Source: Epithemia pelagica (taxonomy: Eukaryota; Bacillariophyta; Bacillariophyceae; Surirellales; Surirellaceae). Taken from it: a DNA stretch of 64,000 nt. The position numbers and the translations under genes are program-made. Shown here piece after piece: positions 10,328 through 21,790 of this stretch. The notes under the pieces are model-generated. The model was not told the DNA's origin. It worked only from the letters and a program-made list of their open reading frames with translations, and did not search any database. The stretch lies in assembly GCA_946965045.2 (NCBI GenBank), contig OX337235.1, positions 1,488,001-1,552,000 on the forward strand, read 5' to 3'. Every line of letters starts with the position of its first letter. Position 1 is the first letter of the stretch.

Positions 10328-11185
10328 GGATCGAGACGACATTGTATACTTCATGGTTTGAAACTAGATCCAACCAACCTTGTAGACCTCGTGTCATGAT
10401 GGAAGTATGGGTGATTGGTGAGAAGGTATCCTGGTACCAATCATGTCGTAACATCACTAGTACTTCTCGAAACTATCGAAAGGTCGCGATCTCCCCCATT
10501 GATTCAGAAATGTTGCATGGTGTGTCGTCGCAATCTCCCCCAGAGCTTGATTCCAAACAAGCGCTGTTGGGGATTCCTGTAGTGTCGCTTCCCCCCATGG
10601 ATCTGCTGGATGATGCATCGTCACACAACCGACTGTTTCATGCAGAGTGAAAGGACAAACTGCGTCCCCAACACCACTCAAAGACACCTAGTATTCGAGT
10701 AAGGACACACGAGACTGGTTGCTGTTGGACGAGAGAATGTACTCTATAACAGTAGTGAAACAAGTGTTGTTCTTCTTCTTCTTCTTCTTGTATAGTAGCA
10801 GCGTTTCGTTTCAAAGAGTGGTGCGCCCGTGTGTCGTTGGTCGGAACCCAACAAGGATTGTTGGATCCATCTGTTTTATGTTTTTGGAGGTGTAAGGATG
10901 GGCTCTTGGATGTGTATGTATGGACCTATTGGTCGAACAGGCGCGCACAAGGTCGTTGGTCCGTTCGTTGGAGGGTGATCCTGGTGGTTTGTACGAGTTC
11001 GTCCACACATGTGGTACCCCACCCGCACTCCATCCATCCACGTTACAGTCGTCTTTCTTTCTCTCTCTCTCTCTCTCTTGCTCCTATTCTCGACCAAGCG
11101 TCCGGAACAAGAGGAGGCCCTCGATCCTGGTGCACACACTCGTGACCACACGTCTTGTGTGGGTCTCGTCGTGTTTCGGAGTTAC
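10107..11185. other. Intergenic region
   Basis: The first 220 bp belong to the inverted-repeat arm. The rest holds a TTC run near 10768-10790 and a TC microsatellite near 11058-11082. No coding frame is convincing. Confidence 0.5.
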
Positions 11186-13558
11186 TTATGGTGGTGAAGA
11201 AAGGAGATTGGAAGTCAGGAAGAGTTCATGAGGTTGTCGTTCGGATCGCCACGACCGCAACGACTCGTGCTGGATGTGGTTGTGGTTGGTATTCCGCGGC
11301 CGTCGTCCACTGTGTCCAAAGGCGAGATTGGACAGGGCAATCAAGAGGAGGCCACCCCCGACGACGGCAACCCAAAAGGCGTCTTGCAAATCAAAATTCA
11401 CTTGCAAACAGGTTCCATCCTCGGACACGGACGAACACAATTCGGGTTTTATCACGACCGTTCCCGTAATGGCCGGCATGAGCATGTCGACCATGCCGAC
11501 TGCCACGCAAAAGACTTCCCAGGCACAAAAGGCGCCGACCAATTCAATCGACGCCAAGACTTGGCGGCGTTGCCGTCCCTGCAACCAGGGTCGAGTCCAC
11601 CAGGCCACGACACAGAGGAGGGCTCGCGTCGTTGGACCGACAATGACAAACAAGCCAAAAGTTCCCAGCAACAACCAATCCATACCGCCCGCGGCACCAG
11701 TCGTTTGTACCAAGGTCCATAGGGAATAGTTCCGATTCCAAACCACGCCCAAGACATCTCGCAACAAGTCGGGAATGGCTCCATGGACATTGCGTTGAAT
11801 GGTGGGAATCAAAATGCCGGTACCCACCATGGCACATGTTCCGAGACAAAGCAACAAGAGGGCATAGCGTTGTACGACGGTGCACACGATTTCCCGGACC
11901 GTGGTGGGAGACGTGGTGGTGGATTGAATCAAATCATGATAGGCTTGGTCCTCGTCGGTTCCAGATGGATATGCCGTGCCATGTTCCAGTTCGTCGTCGT
12001 CGTCGTCATCATCATCTCCCACCAAGGATGGATCCTGGACACCATACAAATCTCCGACATTGGAATCGTCGTCGTCGTCATGGTCCTCCTCGTTGTCGTT
12101 GGTAGTTCCCGGCAACAAATAGAGTCTGCCATGTCGTCCTTGTCGTCCTTGTTGGTGTTGTCGTGCGGCATGAGCCCGATGAGCCTTGCCATCCAAGACA
12201 TCGACCAGGAGGGAAATGAAAATGGACATAATGACGGCCGCTCCAAAGGCATAAATGCCCTTGAGGCCCAAGACGCGCAAGGTCACGTGACCACCACCGG
12301 ACACGGCAATGCCATGAAGGGCCGTGTGAAAGGTGGCCCGGGCCTGTTCGGGATGATCCAAGGCCGTCTTGACGAGACCGACACAGGCTTTGCATTCAGA
12401 CCATCGTTTCCAACTGTGGTGATGTTCATGACAATCGACATGTTTCAGGAGCATGGTGCAAATATCCGAGGCCGAATACAAGGATTTCACGACTCGCAAC
12501 AAAAAGGGCAAATGATCCAAGACTCCGGCGCGAATGGCATCCGGATCGACCATCCAATCCAAGTGCAAGACACCGACCATGACACAAACGACCAAGACAT
12601 CGGCCAAACTCCACTTGCCCAAGGTCGATAACCAAGTGAGCATGCGCGTTCGTCGACGTTGATGAATGGCAAACAACCACGTGGTATTGAGCAAGAGCAA
12701 TTTCAAATGGGGCCAAATGCCCGAAAAGATGACGAGCAGAACGGCTGCCGATCGGGGCAAGACCTTGCCGGGCATGTGTTTGGCTTTCCACAATTCTTGA
12801 ATGGCATACCAATAGGAAAAGGTCTTGACTTGTCGTTCATCATGACTGGACACTTCATTGTGCGGGGGCAAGCCCAAGGTATGCAAGACGCCGCGCGATT
12901 CCATGGTGGTGGCATTGGCCCACAAATCGACTTGTTGACTCAAATGCAAATGCCACATTGGACGGGTTTGACCATAATAAAAAATCCAATGCGTCAACAG
13001 AGACAAGAGAGGGACCAACCACGTCATCCAACAGGGTGTCGTGCCAGCCCGCGACAAGGATAAGGCATGACGTTTCCACAAGCGCCACACCGGAACTCGT
13101 TCGGCGGCGTCATGGTCATTGTCGTCGTGATCGTCTGCTCGTCGTCGTTGGGATGTTCCCAGTGACACTGTGACGGCAGCATTTGCATTGTGAGAAGTGG
13201 GTAATGATTGTGCAAGGAGATTGTCTTGTCGTCGTTCGGTGGATTGTGCTTCTTGTTGTTGTTGTTGTTGTTGTTGTTGTGGATGGGAATGTCCATTGGT
13301 CAACGGTGGCGGTTGTTCTGGTTCGTTCCGGTCCCGAAGGACAAACGTGTTGGTGGTCGTCGTCGTCAAAGGAGGATTGCTCTCAACGCTGGATTCGGTG
13401 GCGGTACTATCCGTGGCGGAACGATCCAAGGCGTGTTGTTGTGGAGTCGCCTTGTTTGGGTGGTGGGACCGAATGGTCCGTCGTGTCGGTGTCGTGGCGG
13501 CGGCCGCCAAGAGAGATTCGTAGGCGGTAGTGGTAGTGGTGGTTGCTTGGTCGTCCAT
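11186..13558 (-). CDS. Large multi-pass membrane protein with a PqiA-like region
   Basis: 790 residues from the ATG at 13558 (the longer frame begins at TTG). The first ~165 residues are disordered, with poly-Thr and poly-Gln. About eight hydrophobic segments follow. The second and third contain SGIWPHLKLLLL and LGKWSLADVLVV, which resemble the paired-helix pattern of bacterial paraquat-inducible protein A. A related arrangement recurs near the C-terminus (TRALLCVVAWW, then ELVGAFCAWEVFCVAVGMVDML), so the protein may hold two PqiA-like halves. They are split by a long Asp-rich cytosolic loop. Bacterial PqiA works with MCE-domain partners in lipid transport; that role is not shown here. The assignment is by motif only. 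It diverges from VPS41. Confidence 0.55.
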   Translation of the reverse strand: MDDQATTTTTTAYESLLAAAATTPTRRTIRSHHPNKATPQQHALDRSATDSTATESSVESNPPLTTTTTNTFVLRDRNEPEQPPPLTNGHSHPQQQQQQQQQEAQSTERRQDNLLAQSLPTSHNANAAVTVSLGTSQRRRADDHDDNDHDAAERVPVWRLWKRHALSLSRAGTTPCWMTWLVPLLSLLTHWIFYYGQTRPMWHLHLSQQVDLWANATTMESRGVLHTLGLPPHNEVSSHDERQVKTFSYWYAIQELWKAKHMPGKVLPRSAAVLLVIFSGIWPHLKLLLLNTTWLFAIHQRRRTRMLTWLSTLGKWSLADVLVVCVMVGVLHLDWMVDPDAIRAGVLDHLPFLLRVVKSLYSASDICTMLLKHVDCHEHHHSWKRWSECKACVGLVKTALDHPEQARATFHTALHGIAVSGGGHVTLRVLGLKGIYAFGAAVIMSIFISLLVDVLDGKAHRAHAARQHQQGRQGRHGRLYLLPGTTNDNEEDHDDDDDSNVGDLYGVQDPSLVGDDDDDDDDELEHGTAYPSGTDEDQAYHDLIQSTTTSPTTVREIVCTVVQRYALLLLCLGTCAMVGTGILIPTIQRNVHGAIPDLLRDVLGVVWNRNYSLWTLVQTTGAAGGMDWLLLGTFGLFVIVGPTTRALLCVVAWWTRPWLQGRQRRQVLASIELVGAFCAWEVFCVAVGMVDMLMPAITGTVVIKPELCSSVSEDGTCLQVNFDLQDAFWVAVVGGGLLLIALSNLAFGHSGRRPRNTNHNHIQHESLRSWRSERQPHELFLTSNLLSSPP

Positions 13559-14382
13559 GATGAGGCTTTCTTGCTGTGGTAGTGATTGTGTTGCGCTTTT
13601 AGGTTCGTCGAACGAATACGAAGTGTATAGTCTGTTGTTCTTTATTATAGTGTGTTCCACAACCACAAAAGGTTGGATTTCTCTCCAGTTCCAGTTGCTT
13701 TGTCTTCCAATTCCCGGGCCGGTCAAATCTTGCTTCGTCGGCCAAACCAAAAGACGCTGTGACAAGCACACAAGGCTGCTTCTCCTCTCGTGGATGTCTG
13801 TTTCAAAGAAAGAGTCGTCTCGATTGGGCGCACTAATACACCACACACGAACCAAAGACCACTCTTCTCTTTGAGAAAAAGAGAGAGTTGGCACACAAAG
13901 TGGCAACGTCGTGGGTGTCGTGTCGCGTTGTGGTTTGTGGTTGTTCCGCGATTTTGTCTCGGCTTCTTTGGAAGCACACGGGGCAATCCTGGAATGTGCA
14001 ATGGAAAGACTGAAATTTTGAATTTGAACGTCTGCGCGATGGAAACTGGTCGCTCTTCAATCGCTTCTATCCATGGATTTCCTTCACTATAAGCCTAAAG
14101 TGTAGAAGACTTATTCAATCTGTACACCCGCCAAAGGATCCATCCGCTGGGTAGTGTGGAGCCGACGACCATGGCGGGAACCGCAACAAGAAAAAAGTGG
14201 CACTCCTCTCGTCCTCTTGGATCGGAACATACAGAAGAAACGATACTATCTTCTGTCGACAGCCCGTGCTGTGTCAGAACCAAACGAGAAGCAGAAGAAG
14301 CTCCCTGCTGGAACGTCGTCATCCTCTCCTTTTTTGGGCGGGTCGTGTCTTGCCAATCTCTCGTTTGTGTTCGCTGGCCACC
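13559..14382. other. Divergent intergenic region (PqiA-like gene / VPS41)
   Basis: 824 bp between two divergent ATG codons. It must hold both 5' untranslated regions and promoters. No clear TATA box or repeat was seen. The VPS41 frame is open upstream of its ATG without another ATG. Confidence 0.45.
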
Positions 14383-17300
14383 ATGACAAATGATCCACGA
14401 CAAGAACAACAAGATCCATCCATGTCCGATGATCCATCAACCACCGTAACCGACGAATCCAGGACTACAAACCATGAGACTGTCGTCGTCGAACCAGAAG
14501 AGCCAGGAGGGGTGCAGACTTTGCCACCAACCACCCACGAAATCATCGAAACGAACGACAACGATGAAGAAGACCAAGCCTTGATTCAGATTGATACAAC
14601 GACCGATGACAACAGTGTACCGCCACCGTCACCACCGAGTTTGCCTCATTCGTCTTCCACCCACCAAAATGACGCTACAACCACAACCACAATGGACCCA
14701 AAAGATCCAACTCCACCACCATCACAACCACAACCAGATGCAAAGGAGGAGGACGAGGACGACAAACTCCGACCCACCCACAACCAGCAGCAGGACGAGT
14801 CGTTTGGCTTGGAAGAAGAACAAGAAGAAGAACCGCAGCACCAGGAGGACGACGACGACCAGGACGAATTGCCATCGCTGCTGTTTTATACGCGCTTGCA
14901 AGGCACCTCCTTGCGACCCCCTCCGCGACAAGCTCCTCCTCCTCCTTCGGCTGCTGCTTTGGCGGCCACCAACCACCACCACGACACGAGTGCGGCGGCG
15001 GCCGCCGCCGTGTCATCCCTTCCCTTTACCGTGGATTGTACCTGTAGTACCATGGGACAAATTCGATGGTCACCCGACATGTTGCACATTCCTCCGGGAT
15101 CCACGTCGTCCCCCGAAGACTTTTTTCGAACCGGACGACTCTTTGCCTCCCATACGAGTACGAGTAGTAGTAGTGGTGCGGCCGCCGATCCCAATTCCAA
15201 TTACCACAGCACGGCAGGGGCTGCCACTCAACTGTTACTGGGAGGCACCTTGTCTCCAGCGACGACCAATGGATCATTGGCAAGTGGTGGTGGGGATGGA
15301 ACCACATCCAATACTACTGTGGTAGAAGACGAACACGATATATGGGCGGCCGCCGCCAAATTGGCCATGGAACAACCCTTGCCGATTGTCGCCTTGGGCA
15401 TGGCCAATGGAACCGTCCAAGTGGTGAATGGTCGTGCCTTGCCGCAGCAAACAAACAGCACGGTGGTGGGCCTGACGGCGGCTCCCTTGACGCTGCGCGA
15501 CGAACCACCGTCGTCTCGACGGAGTCATGCTCGTGCCAGTGCGGTACCAGCGGTTGTGGATGTGGCGGTGGATGCCACGGGAACCTGTTTGGCCGCCATC
15601 GATCAAGGCGGCCTGTGTTGTATTTGGGAGTACAAGTTGGAATATCAGGCACCCACCACTCGACGACGAACAACCAGAGGAGGAGGTACCGACGGACCTC
15701 CCACAACAAACACCAATGCGACACCATCCTCCAACCCCAATCCTCCGTCGGCCAGTGTCTTTACCTCCTTCATGTCCGCCTTGACGGGATCGTCCACCAA
15801 CACGACGACGACGACGTCCACAACTACTCTGGCGGGATCCGATTCCACCAACTCGACCACGGTGGGAGTGTGGCGGTTGGCCGCCCTCCAAGTTCATCGC
15901 ATTAGTTATCCCCAAACCTTTGTGGGTGGACCCACCGTGTTGGTCATGGATCCCGCCTACAAGCGCAAACGAGAAAAAACCGTCTTGGTGGGCTTTGCCG
16001 ATGGACGCTTGCTCATGACCAAACGAGGATTGCTCTTTCAACGACGAGTCGACAATGTCCTTTATCAACAAGCGGCCACCAGCAGTACCACCAGCACGGC
16101 CGTACCCAACTCCACTTCTGCATTGTCATCATCGTCCGTGGGCATTCAAGCCGTGGCATGGCGTGGATCCTTGGTGGCCTGGGCCGATGCCACGGGCATT
16201 CGGTTGTTGGATGCCGATGCCGTGGTACGGATTGCCCATATTGATCCACCCGTCGGTGCCCGACCGTCCTTGTATCGGCATCAATTGACGGGCATGAAAC
16301 CGCACCTGTGTTGGGAAACGAGTCATGAATTACTCGTGGCCTGGGGCGATTGTCTCTTGCAATTGCACTTGAGCGAAAGCAAGGGTACGACGACCAGCCA
16401 CACTCCATTGAATACTACTACTACTACTTCTACGAGCAGCTCCGCTACGACGCAACCACCACCACAACAACCAGCATCGTCATCCTCCGTATCGGAATCC
16501 CACCAGAATGGAGGAGCATCGTCCCCCGATACCACCACGACGACTGCAGCCGCAGGTGCATCATCCTCCTCACAACCTGTAGTACGACGGCGGACCGTGG
16601 AATGTACCATGGCCTGGCAATTGGATTGTGTCGCCTGTGGTGTCGTACCATTGGATGCTCATCATGTCATGGTCTTGGGGGCGGCCGTGGTGGCACCACC
16701 CACCGATGACGACGACGATTGGAGAATACCACCCCACAATGACATGGAACTCCAAATCCTGTCCCGTGTCAATGGACAAGTCACCTATGCCGACGTCTTG
16801 CCCTTGATTCGCAAACCACAACCATTGCCGTCCAAACGAGGAGGAGTACGGGGTGGCCACAACCAGCACACGGGCACTACCACGAGTCCCAGAATGCCAA
16901 AAAACAACAACAACAAGTCAGGCTCGACGACTGTGCCCGAATCGATTGCCTCCTTTTCTCTCTTGTCCACCTTTTGTATGCCGCGCATGGACAATGCTGT
17001 GGAACTCCAACAAGAACAACAGCAACAACAACAAGGTGCCATGGTGCCAGGAACCTCGTTTGATTTCTTGTACGGTGCCGTCGATTCCGCCAGTGTCATG
17101 CCGGGAGCCTCCTTGGTGGGAGCGGCAGCGGGCGTTCCACCCTCACTGCTCTTGACGGGTATTGGCAACGGCAATACGAATACTAGCAGTGGAGGAGGGG
17201 GAGGAACGACGGGTGCCTATGCCGATCCTCATGTCCGGTGGAATTTGAACATGGTGGCCTTTGATGTCGATTCACAACAAGAACAAGAAACCAAGTCATT

Positions 17301-19974
17301 GGATGCCATGGATCGTGATGCACGAAATGGCCTTGACGGCGAGGCCCCCGACGGCTTGGAGGAGGACGATGATGATCAAAACAGTGTCGACAGCGATCAT
17401 TATGATTTTGTCTGTCATCCGGTCACATTGCGACGGTCCATTCCGTCAAGCCACCCACCACACCTGCGCGGTGGAGAGGCCAACAACGATACCGTCGCCA
17501 CCGTCCCAGTTCCACCTCAAGCGCCATCGCTGCTGGTGGTTTCCTCTTCGGATGCGGTGGCGGTTCGACTCCGAACAGTAGACGATGCCATTGACCATGC
17601 ATTGGAGAAGGGAAAACCGGCATTGGCCCTCCAACGAGCCATTGCTTATTCGTCCGGTCTCCGTGATTTTACCATGGGCGATGTGGTCAATGAATATTAT
17701 AGAGCCCTTCTTCGATTGCCGTCTGTCGATGACAATGACGACAACGAACCAACAGAGCAGGGGGATGGGACCGAAGACCAGAGTTTGTCACAACAACAGC
17801 AACACCATGGTCACGAACATAGGGGATTGTCGCTCCGAAGAATGAAATTAGCAGCCTTTTCCATGCCTGTCTTGTTGGGTGGAGATGTGGGCCTCTGGTC
17901 CAAATGGATTGGAGCACTGGGTGAAATACCCGGATCACTCTTTGTTGTTTGGAATTGGATTCCAGTACGAGGTAAGTAAACACGAAGCCAATACTCTTTC
18001 TCAGCCAGAAAGACACTCGTCCACGGTGAATACGCTTTCCTCTCACACTTCCCCCGTTTCATGCAAACAGACCCTATTCTTCCGAAACATGTCTACACCA
18101 ATGCTCTCTGCCGAATGATTCAGCATGTGGATCATTTACGACGTCGTGATAACCACAACAGTGGCGTTGATTTGGAAAAACTCGTCGTGGAAGCGGAAAA
18201 TCATTTCCTGCAAGCCTTGTTGGCGTGGGGAAGCACATTGGTATTAAAAGAGTTTTTGAAACTCTATCGATACCAGACAACTCTTTCGTCGCGATACACG
18301 AACCTTTTGGCGGCCACAGAGAAAAATCTGCGACATCGATATGATCAAACCTCGGCTGTGTACTTGTCCTTTCCAGTGCGAATGGAAATTGAAGCTTATG
18401 AAGATCGACCAAGCACTGAAATATCAACTGGGAATGAATTCCCCGATGACTTGGGGTCGTTGTTCCAGATCGAAAGAATGATGGAATTCTTGAGCGATCA
18501 TTTGAAACAATCACCGGAGTCTAGCAAAGTCGTGTTAGAGGCAAAGGCCAGACTCAGCATGATGAAAGGAAGTTTCGAAGACGCGCTACAATCATTTCTA
18601 CTTCTCGGTGCTCGCCATGGCCCAATCACGCTCGAAGAAGTGGAAGCGACGGCACTTCGTACGGTTGAGGATCCCACGGACAAAAATGACCGAAAACCCG
18701 ACGATGTTCCGCACTCCTTCTTGATTCCTCTCATTGAGAACCGCAACTTGCACCAATGTCTGCTCGATAGCAATTTCATGACAAAACAAGCAGACATGCC
18801 ACCAATCTTTGCCTTGCTACAACTGGTAGGTCTCAATGCAGTGGAAAAGTTCCTGTTAGATCATTGCGTTGCTCCTCGTGAGGTATCCAAGTCGCCCAGA
18901 GGGAGAGGATTGACTGCTTCACCCCAACCTTCTGCGAAAGAGAGATCACACTCCATGCCTTTGGATGTTGTTGCTACGCAAATGGATGGAAGCCCAAAGA
19001 TATTGTTCTGGTACCTTCATGCACTCTTCATTCACAAGCCCGAACTGTATGTGAGCTTTCCCAAAACAGCCAATTTACCAGCTTCAATCACCCTGTTATA
19101 TCGAAAAGGATTGGATCTCTATATCAAATATGCTGGGGACAAGAGAGACTCGACAAAGGCTCTAGCTGGAATCGAATCGTATCGGGTGACCCAAGTGGAC
19201 ACACCTCTTTTGGCATTCCTACGGGTTGTGCTTGAGATTGGAGGTATGACACCAGCAGAAGTGGGCAAACGGTTGCAAATTGAGCGAAAAGGTGGTGCAG
19301 GAGTGTCCCGTATCTTTGCATTAGAATTGGCTTATCTCATGGAGAATTATGGAAATGATTCTGGTGAGGAGTTGCGATTGATTCTGGATCTTTATCTCAA
19401 GGGAGCAAAGTCGCTGGTACATGCAGTTTCATTTGCCCAGCGGAAGAAGCAATATTCGACGGAACTTTGGGAGGTCTTGATCGACTACTGCCTGGCAACC
19501 AGTAGTGCCATGGATAAGAAACAAGGACCGGAAGCGTCTGTCGGCGCTGATGGTTCACTCTTTGGTCAACTCCTGGAAGCAGCTGCTCTTTCCGGTGCAA
19601 ATCTGGCCCACTTGGTCTCTCAGATCCCACCGGGCATGTCCATTGAAGGTTTGCGACCGCGTCTTGTCGCAGCGGTTGCAGACTATCGATGGAAACTTCA
19701 AATGCATGAAGGATCGTCTCAAGTCGCCTCGTCTGAGAAAATTGATTTGTTGAGAGAAGTTACGCATCGAAGACGGCGCGGAGTCAGGTATCATCCTTCG
19801 GACGCCATGGAGCGACCATTGTGGGCCCAAAAGACGATATTACCCACATCATCTGCCTCAACACCAAGTGTGGACGGGACTCCTGACGAGCCAGTGTCGA
19901 TTCTACCTCCTAACCTACGACCAAAGATTCGCAAGGCTCACAACTGGCTTTCGTACTCCCAGCCGTACCGATAG
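14383..19974 (+). CDS. VPS41: VPS41, HOPS tethering complex subunit (two exons)
   Basis: Coding exons 14383-17971 and 18071-19974 give 1830 residues. The ATG sits in a textbook ggccaccATGa context. VPS41 is a HOPS subunit acting in tethering and fusion at late endosomes and the vacuole. The first ~225 residues are acidic and disordered. The beta-propeller follows, with hallmarks PIVALGMANGTVQVV, VLVGFADGRLLMTKRG, AVAWRGSLVAWADATGIRLLD and PHLCWETSHELLVAWGD, which align with VPS41. Long Ser/Thr/Gln insertions inflate it to about twice the usual length. After the splice the sequence reads IPVRDPILPKHVYTNAL, then helical CHCR-type repeats to about residue 1780. The C-terminal RING finger found in animal and plant VPS41 is absent; the end is a basic tail without Cys/His pairs. 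Confidence 0.9.
17972..18070 (+). other. Intron of VPS41 (99 bp)
   Basis: Donor gtaagt follows exon base 17971; acceptor aaacag ends at 18070. Removal joins VR to DPILPK in frame. Unspliced, the frame stops at once (TAA in the donor region). The 99 bp length is a multiple of three, so the in-frame stop is what would mark a retained transcript. Confidence 0.92.
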
Positions 19975-20379
19975 CTGCAATTTTGCGGTTACGCAAATTT
20001 TCCCATTGTTCTTTTCCTCGCAAAATGTACTCTTTCATAATCTCATAGGAAACACGGAACCAAAATCGAATGTATAATAGCACATCTATTATACTAAACG
20101 CTAGTTACTTTACACACACGTTTAGAAATCCAATGGTAGCAGAGACGGAGGGGTCGAAGGGATATTATGCTAAAACCCCTTGTCATGAAACGTGCACATG
20201 TTGCAACGACAAATTCTTGGCGGAGCTATGGTATAGAGCGAAAGTGGGGCGAGGTAGCAAAGAGAGATTCATGTTGAAAGGTTTCTACAAGTTATGGTCA
20301 TGTTTGTCAAACCAACATGGGGCGGAGGGTTTTTTAATGCTGATCCCCATTCAGTCATTTTGCTCGTCGTACGATGGTA
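19975..20379. other. Junction between VPS41 and the right inverted-repeat arm
   Basis: VPS41 3' sequence, then an inverted copy of the 9.2 kb repeat (about 20070-20165), then the downstream part of the right arm (from about 20170). No gene. Confidence 0.6.
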
Positions 20380-21050
20380 CTAGTCACATCCTCCACCACC
20401 TCCACCACCGCATCCTCCCCCTCCTCCTCCTCCCCCGCCGCCACCACCACCACCACCGCCACATCCTCCTCCACCGCCACCACCACCGCCGCCTCCCCCA
20501 CATCCACCTCCACCACCACTGCTGTATGTGTGACTACATCCTCCACTACCACCCGAAAAGAGCCCACCACCAAAGAATCCACCTCCTCCTGTACTTCGAG
20601 CTGTGGATGTTGATTTGGTGGTCTTCTTGACGGGATAATGAATCACTCGCGTTGTGGTGGATCGACTTGGCGTTGTACTGGTCGTTTTTCGAATATTTTT
20701 CGTCTTCTTGCCCGACTTGCTCGTTCCATCGTCGTTTTTTCGTAGCATGCGTTTCAATAGCTTCATTGTATTAGAGATCAAGTCTGGAAGGATGCTCTTT
20801 TCAATTTACTTTCGTTTGTGTTTGTTGGCTTTTTCGTTTTGTACAAGTGTGTGTTTTTGTGAGAGCACATTGGAGCAAAATTCGACCCTGTCCCTGATTC
20901 GGAAGCACACCAGGGGGAACTTCGATGTTGGGGGAACTGGGAACTTCATAGATGATGTCACCTGCTTCCGGATACAGAGTCTATAGGAAAAAGTGTACCA
21001 GTATTGGGGGAACCCCTTCATCACCTCTCCACTCCACCCCACAAACCAAT
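20070..21050 (-). repeat. Right arm of the inverted repeat, with an inverted copy of the 9.2 kb repeat at its edge
   Basis: 20170-21050 is the reverse complement of about 9480-10327, gene included. 20070-20165 is the reverse complement of about 9205-9300. In the left arm that shorter repeat lies before the glycine-rich gene, but here it lies after it. So the two arms do not have the same block order, and the duplication was followed by at least one further rearrangement. Confidence 0.8.
20380..20766 (-). CDS. Glycine/cysteine-rich low-complexity protein (right-arm copy)
   Basis: 128 residues from the ATG at 20766. It is nearly identical to the protein at 9729 through the basic N-terminus and the FFGGGLFSGGSGG stretch. 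The glycine runs between cysteines differ by a few residues, and it also ends GCD. The frame is intact. Confidence 0.65.
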   Translation of the reverse strand: MKLLKRMLRKNDDGTSKSGKKTKNIRKTTSTTPSRSTTTRVIHYPVKKTTKSTSTARSTGGGGFFGGGLFSGGSGGCSHTYSSGGGGGCGGGGGGGGGGGGCGGGGGGGGGGGGGGGGCGGGGGGGCD

Positions 21051-21331
21051 GAATGTAGGTGTAGGAGTCACCGGAATACACGAAAGAGAACAGAGGATGT
21101 ATGATACTCAATCCCAATGCCCAATTGATTTGTCAACAGGTCGCCTACCGGATCGTTTTTCTACATCCAACTCCATCACCGTTTTATTGGATGAAGCACT
21201 ACTTACCAGCATTCTGCACGTGCCTCTAGTCTGATATGCTCCGTTACAAAACATAGCTACTAGTGTTTCAAGTTCTTGCTATTCATCCTTTGCCAATTTA
21301 AGACTAATGACATTGTTGGCACTTGGTCTTC

Positions 21332-21448
21332 TCATGTAAGGGGTAAATCGAAGCGTGTTTTCCCTACCCACCTCGGTTGCCTCGATTTCTTCTTCTCCTT
21401 TTTCGTTCCCGTCTCGTCTTTCTGCAACATGCGTTTCAAGAGCTTCAT
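21332..21448 (-). pseudogene. Short third relative of the glycine-rich gene, probably decayed
   Basis: From the ATG at 21448 the frame encodes 38 residues starting MKLLKRMLQKDETGTKK, clearly related to MKLLKRMLRKNDDGTSK of the two full copies. It then continues with Lys/Arg-rich sequence and stops, without any glycine-rich part. The sequence upstream (ttttttgtgagacgag) also resembles the region upstream of the full copies. Most likely an old truncated tandem copy; it could still be a very small gene. Confidence 0.55.
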
Positions 21449-21790
21449 GGTGCTGCAATCCTTTGTTTCGGTTGGTTTTTGCCTTGTGGTTTGGACCACT
21501 TCTGCTTTTTTGTGAGACGAGAGAGGGACTTTTTATCGAGCATTATGCAGTAGGAGTATGAACGACCACTCGCTCGTGGAGGTGGGGGAACTTTGACTCG
21601 GAGGAGTTCCTGGGGGCTTGGAGGGTCGCATCGTGTGTTTCAAGGTGGATGTTGCGACCGACGACGGTTGATCTCCGTAGCAGTCAGAGTGCGCAGGCGA
21701 GTGATAATGTTGAAGGGAGCCCATTCTAGTCTCTCTGCCAAGTCGAAATGGAAGTTGACTGGTTGATAAAGAACCAAGCAAGAGAAAAAG

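Noticed and set aside
10760-11085. TTC and TC runs as possible regulatory elements
   Set aside because: Ordinary microsatellites; nothing ties them to a promoter.
11783-12631. 282-codon plus-strand frame
   Set aside because: Antisense to the PqiA-like gene; caused by biased codon use.
14591-16071. Frames of 244 (plus) and 265 (minus) codons
   Set aside because: Out-of-frame and antisense readings of the VPS41 low-complexity insertions.
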